From NCBI RefSeq assembly GCF_017948265.1, contig NZ_CP072852.1:3224001-3288000 (forward strand): DNA of 64,000 nt, written 5' to 3'. The translations under genes were made by a program, and so were the position numbers. Within the stretch, counting starts at the first letter, position 1, and each line of letters starts with the position of its first letter. Positions 49,545 to 57,493 of the stretch are shown here, in pieces. This DNA comes from Rhodoferax sp. PAMC 29310. GTDB lineage: Bacteria; Pseudomonadota; Gammaproteobacteria; Burkholderiales; Burkholderiaceae_C. The notes below the pieces were generated by a model, which worked only from the letters and a program-made list of their open reading frames with translations, made no database searches and was not told the DNA's origin.

Positions 49545-51287
49545 ATGAACCTTTCCAAACGTGAATTCATCCAGTTGCTGGGCGCTGCCTCAGCGGCGGG
49601 CCTGCCGCTGAGTCGTTTTGCCAATGCCGATGCGGCCACGGCACAGAAGGGCTTGTACGACATTCCGTCGTTTGGCAATGTGTCGCTGCTGCACATGACG
49701 GACTGCCATGCGCAGCTCATGCCCATTCACTTTCGTGAACCCAGCGTGAACATGGGCGTAGGTGACATGCGGGGCCAACTGCCGCACCTTGTGGGGGACA
49801 ACCTGCTGAAGGCGGCCGGTATCTGGCCTGGCACGGCCCAAGCCCATGCTTTCACGAACATCGACTTTGCCAAAGCGGCTCGCCGCTACGGCAAGGTCGG
49901 TGGTTTCGCCCATCTTGCGACCTTGGTCAAGCAGCTCAAAGGCAGTCGCCCCGGTGCTTTGTTGCTTGATGGCGGCGACACTTGGCAGGGATCGGCCACG
50001 TCGTTGTGGACCCAGGCGCAAGACATGGTTGATGCCTCCAAGCTGCTGGGCGTGGACGTGATGACCGGGCATTGGGAGTTCACCTACGGCATGGAGCGCG
50101 TCAAGGAAATTGTCGAAAAAGACTTTGCCGGCTCGATTGACTTTATTGCCCAGAACATCAAGACCAATGACTTTGGCGACCCGGTATTCAAACCCTATAT
50201 CCTGCGCCAGATCAACGGTGTCTCGGTTGCCATCATTGGACAGGCCTTTCCCTACACGCCGATTGCCAACCCTCGCTACATGGTGGCAGACTGGACCTTC
50301 GGCATTCAGGACGACAACCTGCAAAAGATGGTTGACGAGGTCCGTGCCAAGGGCGCGAAACTTGTTGTCGTGCTGTCGCACAACGGCATGGATGTCGATC
50401 TGAAAATGGCATCGCGCGTGCGTGGTGTGGATGCCATTTTTGGCGGCCACACCCATGACGGTGTACCCATTGCCGTGCCGGTTTCCAACGCGGGCGGAAA
50501 AACCTTGGTGACCAATGCAGGAAGCAATGGCAAGTTCTTGGCCGTCATGGATTTCGAGGTCGGAAGCAGCGGCGTGAGCGACTTCCGCTACCGTCTGTTG
50601 CCGGTCTTTTCCAACCAAATTCCCGCAGACCCGGCCATGACCGCGCTGATTGAAAAAATTCGGTTGCCCTACGCCAGCCAATTGGCCGAAAAGCTGGCGG
50701 TGACCGACGGCTTGCTGTACCGCCGTGGCAACTTCAATGGCAGCTGGGATCAGCTGGTGTGCGATGCGCTGATGGATGTACAGGGCGCAGACATTGCGCT
50801 GAGTCCGGGCTTCCGGTGGGGCACCACGCTGTTGCCGGGCGACACGATTACCCGGGAATTGATGATGGACCAACTGGCCATTACCTACCCGTACGCCACG
50901 CTGACCACGATGACCGGTGAGGCCATCAAGACGATCCTCGAAGATGTGGCCGACAACCTTTTCAATCCCGATCCTTATTACCAACAGGGTGGTGATATGG
51001 TACGGGTCGGCGGCCTTTCCTACACCTGTGAACCCACTCAAAAGATGGGGCAGCGCATCACCCGGTTGACGGTCGCCGGCAAGCCATTGGAGGCGTCAAA
51101 AACCTACAAGGTGGCCGGATGGGCACCGGTTGCGGAAGCGGCGCGCACGGCACCTGGCAACAAACCGATCTGGGACGTCGTTGAGACGTGGCTCAAGTCC
51201 CAGCCGGGCGGCCATGTCAAAGCCCGAACCATCAATACGCCAACCCTGTTGGGTATGGCGGGCAACCCTGGATTGGCTCGCAGCTGA
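49545..51287 (+). CDS. soxB: S-sulfosulfanyl-L-cysteine sulfohydrolase SoxB
   Basis: A 580-residue periplasmic dimanganese hydrolase of the 5'-nucleotidase family that cuts sulfate from SoxY-bound intermediates. Metal ligands are in His-Met-Thr-Asp-Cys-His-Ala-Gln (about 50-57), Gly-Gly-Asp-Thr-Trp-Gln-Gly, Gly-His-Trp-Glu-Phe-Thr, Ser-His-Asn-Gly-Met-Asp and Gly-Gly-His-Thr-His-Asp-Gly. The N-terminal Ser-Lys-Arg-Glu-Phe stretch with a hydrophobic run is a non-classical export signal. It ends the core soxCDYZAXB run, 20 bases after soxX. Confidence 0.96.
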   Translation: MNLSKREFIQLLGAASAAGLPLSRFANADAATAQKGLYDIPSFGNVSLLHMTDCHAQLMPIHFREPSVNMGVGDMRGQLPHLVGDNLLKAAGIWPGTAQAHAFTNIDFAKAARRYGKVGGFAHLATLVKQLKGSRPGALLLDGGDTWQGSATSLWTQAQDMVDASKLLGVDVMTGHWEFTYGMERVKEIVEKDFAGSIDFIAQNIKTNDFGDPVFKPYILRQINGVSVAIIGQAFPYTPIANPRYMVADWTFGIQDDNLQKMVDEVRAKGAKLVVVLSHNGMDVDLKMASRVRGVDAIFGGHTHDGVPIAVPVSNAGGKTLVTNAGSNGKFLAVMDFEVGSSGVSDFRYRLLPVFSNQIPADPAMTALIEKIRLPYASQLAEKLAVTDGLLYRRGNFNGSWDQLVCDALMDVQGADIALSPGFRWGTTLLPGDTITRELMMDQLAITYPYATLTTMTGEAIKTILEDVADNLFNPDPYYQQGGDMVRVGGLSYTCEPTQKMGQRITRLTVAGKPLEASKTYKVAGWAPVAEAARTAPGNKPIWDVVETWLKSQPGGHVKARTINTPTLLGMAGNPGLARS

Positions 51288-51325
51288 TTGAGCGGCTTGC
51301 ACTTTTTCACACAGAAGGAGTTCTC

Positions 51326-51739
51326 ATGAAATGCTTCAGGTTATTTGCCGTTGTGTGTGCGCTATTGGTCTCAGGCGTGGCCTGGAGCCAGGACAAGGTG
51401 GTCTATCACATCAGTGAAACAGATTCGCAGGCGCTGGCTGGCCTGCGCAGCGTGCGCAACCACCTCGATACCGATCCGACCGCAAAAATCGTGGTCGTTG
51501 CCATCGGCAATGGTGTCGACTTTTTGATGGAAGGCGCAAAAGACAAAAATGGAAGTGACTTCGCCGGACCGGTGTCTGCGCTGCTGGGACGAGGCGTGCG
51601 CTTTGAGGTGTGCGAAATCACGCTGAAATTGCGCGATCTCCAGCGCGAGAAGTTTATTTTGGACGCGGAGTACACCCCGTCGGGAGTGGTGCGGCTGACC
51701 AAGTTGCAGTTGCAAGGTTACGCCTACATACGCCCGTAA
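51326..51739 (+). CDS. DsrE/F-like periplasmic protein
   Basis: A 137-residue exported protein with a signal peptide ending at Ala-Trp-Ser-Gln (about residue 22). The mature part is a DsrE/F-like Rossmann fold with one conserved Cys in Phe-Glu-Val-Cys-Glu-Ile-Thr-Leu, the position of the sulfur-carrying Cys in DsrE. It ends Gly-Tyr-Ala-Tyr-Ile-Arg-Pro, matching the end of the related protein at 54819. Start 51326 has an AAGGAG site. A role as periplasmic sulfur carrier or sensor beside Sox is inferred. Confidence 0.85.
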   Translation: MKCFRLFAVVCALLVSGVAWSQDKVVYHISETDSQALAGLRSVRNHLDTDPTAKIVVVAIGNGVDFLMEGAKDKNGSDFAGPVSALLGRGVRFEVCEITLKLRDLQREKFILDAEYTPSGVVRLTKLQLQGYAYIRP

Positions 51740-51764
51740 CTGACCCATCGCCTGAAAGGCTTGC

Positions 51765-52847
51765 ATGCCACTCACGATTCTGGAGCGCGGTACCGAATAC
51801 CTGGGTGAGGGACCGACGTTGGCGGTGACGGGCATGGTCGTTGGTTCACTCTTCGGTTTCTTGGCCCAGCGCTCCCGGTTTTGCCTGCGCTCTGCGGTCA
51901 TAGAATTTTCACGCAACCATGGCGGTGGCAAGCTCACCGTTTGGTTGTTTGCGTTTTCCACTGCCATATTGGCCACGCAAATTCTGGCGCAGTTGGGCTG
52001 GTTTGATGCCAGCGTGTCCAGGCAGATTGCCGCACGCGGCAGCCTGTCCGGCGCGGCCATCGGTGGTGCGCTGTTTGGTGTGGGCATGATTCTGGCGCGG
52101 GGGTGTTCAAGTCGCCTGTTGGTGTTGGCCGCCCAGGGTAATTTGCGCTCGCTGATGTCCGGCTTGGTGTTCGCAGTGGCGGCTCAAGCGGCCTGGACCG
52201 GTCTTCTGGCGCCTGTGCGTGAAATTATTTCGGCGTGGTGGACGGTGGACGGCGGCACCTCCAGGGACATCCTTGCGCGCAGTGGTATCGGACACGTCGG
52301 AGCCATCGGTCTCGGCTTGATATGGCTCATCGCTGCCGTCGTGTGGGCGCGACGCCAATGCGTGACCACTTGGGCCTGGGCGGGCGCCATTGGTGTCGGA
52401 CTGACCATTGCGGGCGCATGGTGGGCAACTTACGTCATCAGCCTGGTGTCGTTTGACCCGCATCCCGTTCAATCACTGAGCTTTACGGGCACCTCCGCTG
52501 ACGTCCTGTCGCGCGTGCTGTTCACCACCGACAAACCGCTGACATTTGACCTGGGGCTGGTGCCTGGTGTGTTTCTGGGCGCATTCCTATCAGCCGCCTT
52601 GTTCGGCGAATTAAAGCTCGAAGGTTTCCAGGGCGGCGCGGGCATGCGTCGCTATCTGATTGGCGCCATGTGCATGGGGTTTGGCGGCATGCTCGCTGGC
52701 GGTTGTGCAGTGGGGGCCGGTTTGTCCGGCACGTCGGTTTTCACCATCACCGCCTTCACGACACTCACGGCAATGTGGATTGCCGCTGCGCTGACGGATC
52801 GCTTGTTGGACCAACGTCCGGCGGCAGCAATATTGGATCAACCATGA
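51765..52847 (+). CDS. YeeE/YedE family transporter (SoxT-like)
   Basis: A 360-residue polytopic membrane protein of the YeeE/YedE family. Signature cysteines lie in Ser-Arg-Phe-Cys-Leu-Arg-Ser, Ala-Arg-Gly-Cys-Ser-Ser-Arg and Ala-Gly-Gly-Cys-Ala-Val-Gly-Ala-Gly-Leu-Ser-Gly. It is the second such transporter of the locus and sits inside the sox operon, overlapping the next gene by four bases, the position of soxT in other sox clusters. It probably imports thiosulfate or another reduced sulfur species into the cytoplasm. Confidence 0.9.
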   Translation: MPLTILERGTEYLGEGPTLAVTGMVVGSLFGFLAQRSRFCLRSAVIEFSRNHGGGKLTVWLFAFSTAILATQILAQLGWFDASVSRQIAARGSLSGAAIGGALFGVGMILARGCSSRLLVLAAQGNLRSLMSGLVFAVAAQAAWTGLLAPVREIISAWWTVDGGTSRDILARSGIGHVGAIGLGLIWLIAAVVWARRQCVTTWAWAGAIGVGLTIAGAWWATYVISLVSFDPHPVQSLSFTGTSADVLSRVLFTTDKPLTFDLGLVPGVFLGAFLSAALFGELKLEGFQGGAGMRRYLIGAMCMGFGGMLAGGCAVGAGLSGTSVFTITAFTTLTAMWIAAALTDRLLDQRPAAAILDQP

Positions 52848-53794
52848 CAAAACATCTCGCTGCTATTCTGCTTTTTCTAGCCACGATGTGGTTGGGTGGG
52901 GCGGCCCAGGCAGGTGAGTCGCAACTCAAGGCCGTGCAGGTGGCCGATCGGGTCTGGTTTGTCCAGGGCCAAGCGGCGCTTGGTACCCCGGAAAACCGCA
53001 ACTTTATCTCGAATGCCGGTTTTGTTGTGACCGATGACGGCGTCGTGGTGGTGGACGCATTGGGCTCCCCTGCCCTGGCGGAGGAATTGTTGGCGCAGAT
53101 CAAGTTGGTGACGCCGCAGCCGGTACGTTATGTGATTGCGACCCACTATCACGCCGACCACATTTATGGCCTCCAGGCTTTCAAAGCGGCTGGTGCAACC
53201 ATATGGGCGCATGCCGAAGGTCGCGAGTACCTGAACTCGGACACCGCCAAAAAACGCCTGGAGGCCAGTCGCATGGAACTGGCGCCATGGATCAACACAG
53301 AGACCCACTTGGTCGAAGCCGACCGCTGGCTAGTCCAGCCGAAAACGTCTCTCAAAGTGGGTTCCTACGATTTTCAAATCAGTCATGCCGGGCCCGCCCA
53401 CACGCCGGAAGACTTGGTCGTGTTTGTACCGCAGCTCGGTGTACTTTTTGCGGGAGACCTATTTTTTCGGGGCCGTATTCCATTCGTCGGCCAGGCGGAC
53501 AGTCGCTTGTGGATTGCGTCGATCACTCAACTGATGCAGTACCAGCCCAAAGTCGTCATCCCGGGACATGGCCCGGCGTCAACCGACCCCATGGCGGACA
53601 TGGCCGTGACCCGCGACTACCTGACGTACCTGCGTACCACCATGGGCGCGGCGGCCAGCAACCTGGAGCCCTTTGACGAGGCCTATGCGAAAGCCGACTG
53701 GTCCCGATTCAGTGGCATGCCCCTGTTCCGCGCAGCAAATCGCATGAACGCCTACAACACCTATTTGCTCATGGAACAGCAGGGCGACAAATGA
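52844..53794 (+). CDS. soxH: SoxH-like metallo-beta-lactamase fold hydrolase
   Basis: A 316-residue exported protein with a signal peptide to about residue 22. The zinc-binding motif Thr-His-Tyr-His-Ala-Asp-His is at about 102-108. Further ligands are His in Ala-Gly-Pro-Ala-His-Thr-Pro-Glu-Asp, Asp in Phe-Ala-Gly-Asp-Leu and His in Pro-Gly-His-Gly-Pro. SoxH-type proteins are common in sox clusters but not essential for thiosulfate oxidation; their substrate may be a glutathione-like persulfide. ATGA overlaps on both sides show tight coupling. Confidence 0.85.
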   Translation: MTKHLAAILLFLATMWLGGAAQAGESQLKAVQVADRVWFVQGQAALGTPENRNFISNAGFVVTDDGVVVVDALGSPALAEELLAQIKLVTPQPVRYVIATHYHADHIYGLQAFKAAGATIWAHAEGREYLNSDTAKKRLEASRMELAPWINTETHLVEADRWLVQPKTSLKVGSYDFQISHAGPAHTPEDLVVFVPQLGVLFAGDLFFRGRIPFVGQADSRLWIASITQLMQYQPKVVIPGHGPASTDPMADMAVTRDYLTYLRTTMGAAASNLEPFDEAYAKADWSRFSGMPLFRAANRMNAYNTYLLMEQQGDK

Positions 53795-54372
53795 AACCAC
53801 AAGCCGTCGCCCGCGCAGGGTGGTCGCGCCGACAAGTACTGGCGGGCGCTGCCATCACACTGGCGACGCCTCTAAAGGATGCAATGGCTGCTCCCGCCAT
53901 GCTGCCTGCCCCGATCGATTGGTCTGCACTGCGTTTGCTGGATGAGCATGGCGATGGCCCTGCCAGGTGGGTCGGATTGCCGGTCGTCGTCGTGTTCTGG
54001 GCCACTTGGTGCCCGTTCTGCAAACGCCACAATGCCCACATTGAAAAGTTGTACCAGTTCAGCCGGGGCAAAGCTTTTCGGGTGCTGGGGGTGAGCAGCG
54101 AGAACGATCGAGAAAAAATAAGAAACCATGTGCTGGCCAATCAGATACATTTTCCGATCGCCATGGCACAGCCCGGTTTTCGGGCGCAGTTTACAAGTCG
54201 CAATGTTATTCCCCTGACTTGCTTGGTGGGTGCAGATGGTCGTCTAATGCAGACGATGGCTGGCGAGATGCAGGAAGACGACGTGATGTCGCTCGCTGTG
54301 ACCTTGGGCGCGGCTAAACCTAGAATTGAAGCTGTTTCACTTTTGACACGGGACTTGATATGGGCGAGTTAA
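53791..54372 (+). CDS. TlpA/SoxW-like periplasmic thioredoxin
   Basis: A 193-residue thioredoxin-fold protein. A twin-arginine-like N-terminus (Ser-Arg-Arg-Gln-Val-Leu) with hydrophobic run directs export. The redox motif is Trp-Cys-Pro-Phe-Cys at about 72-76, preceded by Val-Val-Val-Val-Phe-Trp-Ala-Thr, and the cis-Pro region is Asn-Val-Ile-Pro-Leu-Thr. SoxW-type thioredoxins keep SoxYZ in the active reduced state. It overlaps the upstream gene by four bases and the regulator downstream by 13 bases. Confidence 0.88.
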   Translation: MKPQAVARAGWSRRQVLAGAAITLATPLKDAMAAPAMLPAPIDWSALRLLDEHGDGPARWVGLPVVVVFWATWCPFCKRHNAHIEKLYQFSRGKAFRVLGVSSENDREKIRNHVLANQIHFPIAMAQPGFRAQFTSRNVIPLTCLVGADGRLMQTMAGEMQEDDVMSLAVTLGAAKPRIEAVSLLTRDLIWAS

Positions 54373-54734
54373 GCAGCGAAGACCGCGTTTTTGAATCTGC
54401 AGCGCAGCTCTTTTCGCTGCTCTCTACGCCCTTGCGGCTCAAAATCATCAGCGCGGTATGCGAAAAAGAAAAAAACGTGTCCGAGCTGCTGGCCTTGATT
54501 GACACGACGCAGCCTAATATGTCGCAGCATCTTTCCGCGCTGTACCGCAAAGGCGTGCTGTCAAGACGCAAGGAAGGGGCCCAGGTGTTCTATGGCTTGC
54601 AAAGTGAGCGAGTCGCCACTTTGTGCCGTGCCGTGTGTACGCAGGTCGCGATCGAGCTGGATGACAACGCCCCGATTGATGTGGCAGACCGTTTAACAAA
54701 GACGGCCACGTCGGCAGACGTCGAGGCCTCCTGA
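54360..54734 (+). CDS. soxR: ArsR-family repressor, SoxR/SqrR-like
   Basis: A 124-residue winged-helix repressor. The helix-turn-helix is around Thr-Gln-Pro-Asn-Met-Ser-Gln-His-Leu (50-58), and the wing Arg-Arg-Lys-Glu-Gly-Ala-Gln-Val-Phe-Tyr. Cys34, in Ala-Val-Cys-Glu-Lys-Glu-Lys-Asn-Val-Ser-Glu-Leu, and Cys89 or Cys93 stand where the persulfide-sensing Cys pair of SqrR/BigR lie. The arsenic-type Cys-Val-Cys box is absent. It overlaps the thioredoxin gene, so it is part of the sox operon and probably represses it until sulfane sulfur forms a tetrasulfide bridge. The name follows context. Confidence 0.8.
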   Translation: MGELSSEDRVFESAAQLFSLLSTPLRLKIISAVCEKEKNVSELLALIDTTQPNMSQHLSALYRKGVLSRRKEGAQVFYGLQSERVATLCRAVCTQVAIELDDNAPIDVADRLTKTATSADVEAS

Positions 54735-54818
54735 TGGCAGTCCCCCACTCGAGCACTCGCAGCGCCGTCCGATGACGATGGCGCGCCATGCAAACCCGTC
54801 ACTCAACAGGAGCAAGCC

Positions 54819-55253
54819 ATGATGACATTGCGGAAATTTCTTCAAACCGGTCTTTTGGCCATCGGTGCCAGTCTCGCCACCGGTACGATGGCACAGACGG
54901 CCAGCCCACCCCCTGCGAAAGTAGTATTTCAGGTGAGCGATGGCGATGCTGCCAAATGGAACCTTGCCTTGAACAACGCGAAGAACGTGCAGCAGGAACT
55001 CGGTGCCTCTAAAGTGCAGATTGAAATCGTCGCCTACGGGCCCGGCATCGGCATGCTCAAGGACGACGCCACCACGGCGAACCGGGTTTCCGAGGCGGTG
55101 CAGTCTGGGGTTCAGGTGGTGGCCTGCGAAAACACGATGACAGCCCTGAAGCTGACAAAAGCAGATATGAACAAGTCAATCGGCTATGTGCCCGCCGGCG
55201 TGGTGGAGCTGATGAAGCGACAGTCCGAAGGTTGGGCCTACATCCGCCCCTGA
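54819..55253 (+). CDS. DsrE/F-like periplasmic protein, second copy
   Basis: A 144-residue exported protein with a signal peptide ending near Thr-Met-Ala-Gln (residue 26). The DsrE/F-like domain has one conserved Cys in Val-Val-Ala-Cys-Glu-Asn-Thr-Met. The C-terminus, Gly-Trp-Ala-Tyr-Ile-Arg-Pro, parallels the protein at 51326. Start 54819 or 54822, after CAGGAG. It closes the sox island and no clear terminator follows. Periplasmic sulfur handling is inferred from the Cys and the neighbours. Confidence 0.85.
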   Translation: MMTLRKFLQTGLLAIGASLATGTMAQTASPPPAKVVFQVSDGDAAKWNLALNNAKNVQQELGASKVQIEIVAYGPGIGMLKDDATTANRVSEAVQSGVQVVACENTMTALKLTKADMNKSIGYVPAGVVELMKRQSEGWAYIRP

Positions 55254-55445
55254 TGAGCTAGACCCATGTCCGCCGGGTGTCCGGCAGTCTTACTGACACG
55301 GTTGATTCTGTTGTTTTTGCGCAGGCGACCCATTTGGCGGGGAACGTTGGTGTGCTGAGTTCGACGGGCCGGCACAGCACTATCTGCCCATAAAAAATAC
55401 CGCAAGCACTGAGCACGCACTGCCTCTCGATGCCCAAGGTATCTT

Positions 55446-55708
55446 GGCGCTGGCGGCTTGGGGATAGGTGTTCAGCGCCGCAGGACCTTTCGGCCTCGCT
55501 CATGCGCGTAGCGAATGCCGGTGTTGATCGCCGCTTCGTCAAAGTTCAGTCCGGCAAAGTTGCGGGCGTTGGTGGCGTCCCGAAACCCCAGGTAGACACA
55601 ATCTGCCCCATGGTCAATGGCGGCTTTGAGTGCCGGCAGGCTGCCCGCGGGGCAAACCAGATCCATGGGCGGTGCGGAAGCAACAGAGCGATCGACGATG
55701 GAATTCAT
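55446..55708 (-). pseudogene. ubiU: ubiU (peptidase U32 family) N-terminal remnant
   Basis: Reading from ATG 55708, about 65 residues match the start of UbiU, the U32-type protein of oxygen-independent ubiquinone hydroxylation: Met-Asp-Leu-Val-Cys-Pro-Ala-Gly-Ser-Leu, Asp-Cys-Val-Tyr-Leu-Gly-Phe-Arg-Asp-Ala-Thr and Tyr-Ala-His-Glu-Arg-Gly-Arg-Lys-Val-Leu. A base is then missing: the expected Ala-Leu-Asn-Thr-Tyr-Pro-Gln continues in another frame for some 12 residues, after which all similarity stops near 55446. Intact UbiU has over 300 residues, so this is a truncated, frameshifted remnant. No ubiV follows. Confidence 0.85.
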
Positions 55709-55792
55709 GGTGGGGCAAGGGTGGTGGACTCGGTCAGTGGGCTGGAGCCGGCTATAGCGCGACAAAGGCATCAAATGCCGCAGGCGAACCCG

Positions 55793-55806
55793 CTGACACA
55801 GGTCAA
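55793..55806 (-). promoter_or_regulatory. FNR/Anr-like box upstream of the ubiU remnant
   Basis: On the minus strand the sequence TTGACCTGTGTCAG resembles the FNR/Anr consensus (TTGAT-N4-ATCAA), about 85 bases before the ubiU start. Oxygen-responsive control of ubiU is expected from its role, which fits. One half-site is imperfect. Confidence 0.4.
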
Positions 55807-55891
55807 TCAAAGTAAAAACAGACACGCCACTTTTTCAATGAGCGCCTGAGGCTCAGCCGCCGCAGCAGCCACCACCTGCTTTGGCCGGTGC

Positions 55892-56131
55892 CTAGGCCCG
55901 CTTGGCAATCGCCACGCGCCAAACTTGAGGGCCAGCCTCCAGATACTCCCAGCTAAACTGCCCGGGCGAACGAACTTCCAGCTGGGCGCTCAGTGTCAAG
56001 GGGTCATGGTCATTGGTCAGTTCCAGCGTTTGACCGGGTTGCATATCGGCAAACCGCCTGAACACCATGGCGTGACGCTTAGCGGGAGAAATTTGACGCA
56101 AATCGATGTTGCTGACAAGAGGGGTTGGCAT
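55892..56131 (-). CDS. DUF2249 domain-containing protein, ending at an in-frame TAG
   Basis: A 79-residue protein matching DUF2249: Asp-Leu-Arg near the start, Arg-His-Ala-Met-Val-Phe-Arg-Arg-Phe, Leu-Glu-Leu-Thr-Asn-Asp-His-Asp-Pro, and Trp-Glu-Tyr-Leu-Glu-Ala-Gly-Pro. The family is SirA/TusA-like in fold and often linked to nitrogen oxide or sulfur metabolism. The TAG stop at 55892-55894 is followed in the same frame by 12 more codons ending in Gly-Gly-Gly-Cys-Cys-Gly-Gly and a TGA at 55853. This tail looks like a genuine Cys-Cys terminus of such proteins, so the TAG may be a mutation. Divergent from the MFS gene. Confidence 0.8.
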   Translation of the reverse strand: MPTPLVSNIDLRQISPAKRHAMVFRRFADMQPGQTLELTNDHDPLTLSAQLEVRSPGQFSWEYLEAGPQVWRVAIAKRA

Positions 56132-56177
56132 GGCAAAGTCTTTCAATGGGAGTGACAAGTGCACGGGAATAGTTTAA

Positions 56178-56201
56178 AGATGTATTTATGATGTTTATTT
56201 A
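56178..56201. promoter_or_regulatory. Possible NsrR-type site between DUF2249 and MFS genes
   Basis: AAGATGTATTT at 56178-56188 equals one half of the NsrR consensus (AAGATGYATTT-N-AAATRCATCTT); the second half is poor, with a degenerate direct copy ATGTTTATTT instead. It lies in the divergent promoter region of the two genes. Nitric oxide control is therefore only a possibility. Confidence 0.3.
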
Positions 56202-56269
56202 ATGTAATGCAACACTTGGGCCGTGAGCAAGGTATCTTGCGCGGCCTTAATCCGGATCAAACTTACCTC

Positions 56270-57436
56270 ATGAACCGACAACTTTGGCTGCTGGCCATTT
56301 GCCAGGGCTTGTTCCTGACCAACAACGTTACGTTTATCGCCATCAATGGCTTGGTGGGTTTGAGCATGGCCCCTTTGGGCTGGATGGCCACCTTGCCGGT
56401 CATGGGTTATGTGGTGGGCAGCGCCTTGTCCACGGGGCTGGTGGCCAAAGCCCAACACCACCTGGGTCGCAAACGCTCGTTCCAGCTTGGCTTGCTGGTC
56501 GCCATGGGGGCGGCGCTGTTGTGCGCTTACGCCGCCCTGTCTCATAACTTTTGGTTGCTGTGTACGGCGACGCTGATTGCCGGCTACTACAACGCCAACG
56601 CCGGCTTGTACCGCTTTGCGGCGGCTGAGTTGTCGACTCCTCAATGGCGGGAAAAGGCGGTGTCCATGGTGATGGCAGGCGGGCTGATTGGCGCCGTGCT
56701 GGGCCCCAATTTGGCACAATACACCCGCACGATCATGGATGTCCCTTTTGCCGGTGCCTACATTGCGCTGGCCATGGTGGCATTGATTTCCATGGCGGTG
56801 CTGAGCCAGATTGAGTTTCCCCCAGCGCCACCAAAAAATGTGCTCGATGGTGGCCGCCCTTTGAGCGAAATTATGCGCCAGCCTGCCTTCATCGTGGCTG
56901 CCGCCACGGGCGCATTGAGCTATGGCGTGATGAACCTGTTGATGGCGGCCACCCCGTTGGCCATGCAGCAATGCGGCTTGCCGTTTTCAGACGCCGCGCT
57001 GGTACTGGAGTGGCATGTGATTGGCATGTTCGCGCCGGGATTTTTCACCGGACACCTTATCAAACGATTTGGTGCGTTGCCCATCATGGGCGTAGGTGTG
57101 GCGCTGTTCGCGTTGTGTATTGGCGTGGCACTTTCAGGCGTCGAGTTGCAGGAGTTTCTGCTGGCCTTGTTGTTTCTCGGGGTGGGTTGGAATTTTCTGT
57201 TCACGGGCAGCACGACCTTGTCCCTGTCAACCTATACCTCTGCTGAAAAAGACAAGGCCCAGGGTGCGTTGAACTTCTTCGTGTTTGCTACCTTGGCCGT
57301 CAGCTCCTTTGCCTCTGGCATGTTGGTCACCACCCAAGGGTGGGCCTTGTTGAACTGGGGCTCATTGGTTCCGGTCGCGCTCACCGGATCTGCCTTGATC
57401 TGGCTGAAGATGCGACGCCAAACCGAAGTAAGATGA
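56270..57436 (+). CDS. Major facilitator superfamily transporter
   Basis: A 388-residue membrane protein with about 12 predicted helices. The loop after helix 2 has Leu-Gly-Arg-Lys-Arg, the usual MFS basic motif in altered form, and helix 5 has Gly-Gly-Leu-Ile-Gly-Ala-Val-Leu-Gly-Pro. The start at 56270 (Met-Asn-Arg-Gln-Leu-Trp) puts helix 1 at the N-terminus; an earlier start at 56207 is less likely. The substrate is unknown. The gene is divergent from DUF2249 and followed by the ABC transporter genes after 57 bases. Confidence 0.85.
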   Translation: MNRQLWLLAICQGLFLTNNVTFIAINGLVGLSMAPLGWMATLPVMGYVVGSALSTGLVAKAQHHLGRKRSFQLGLLVAMGAALLCAYAALSHNFWLLCTATLIAGYYNANAGLYRFAAAELSTPQWREKAVSMVMAGGLIGAVLGPNLAQYTRTIMDVPFAGAYIALAMVALISMAVLSQIEFPPAPPKNVLDGGRPLSEIMRQPAFIVAAATGALSYGVMNLLMAATPLAMQQCGLPFSDAALVLEWHVIGMFAPGFFTGHLIKRFGALPIMGVGVALFALCIGVALSGVELQEFLLALLFLGVGWNFLFTGSTTLSLSTYTSAEKDKAQGALNFFVFATLAVSSFASGMLVTTQGWALLNWGSLVPVALTGSALIWLKMRRQTEVR

Positions 57437-57493
57437 ATCACAGACGGGGTGCCATGTATGCCCCGCGTTCATCAACTGACAGGAGACAAACCC

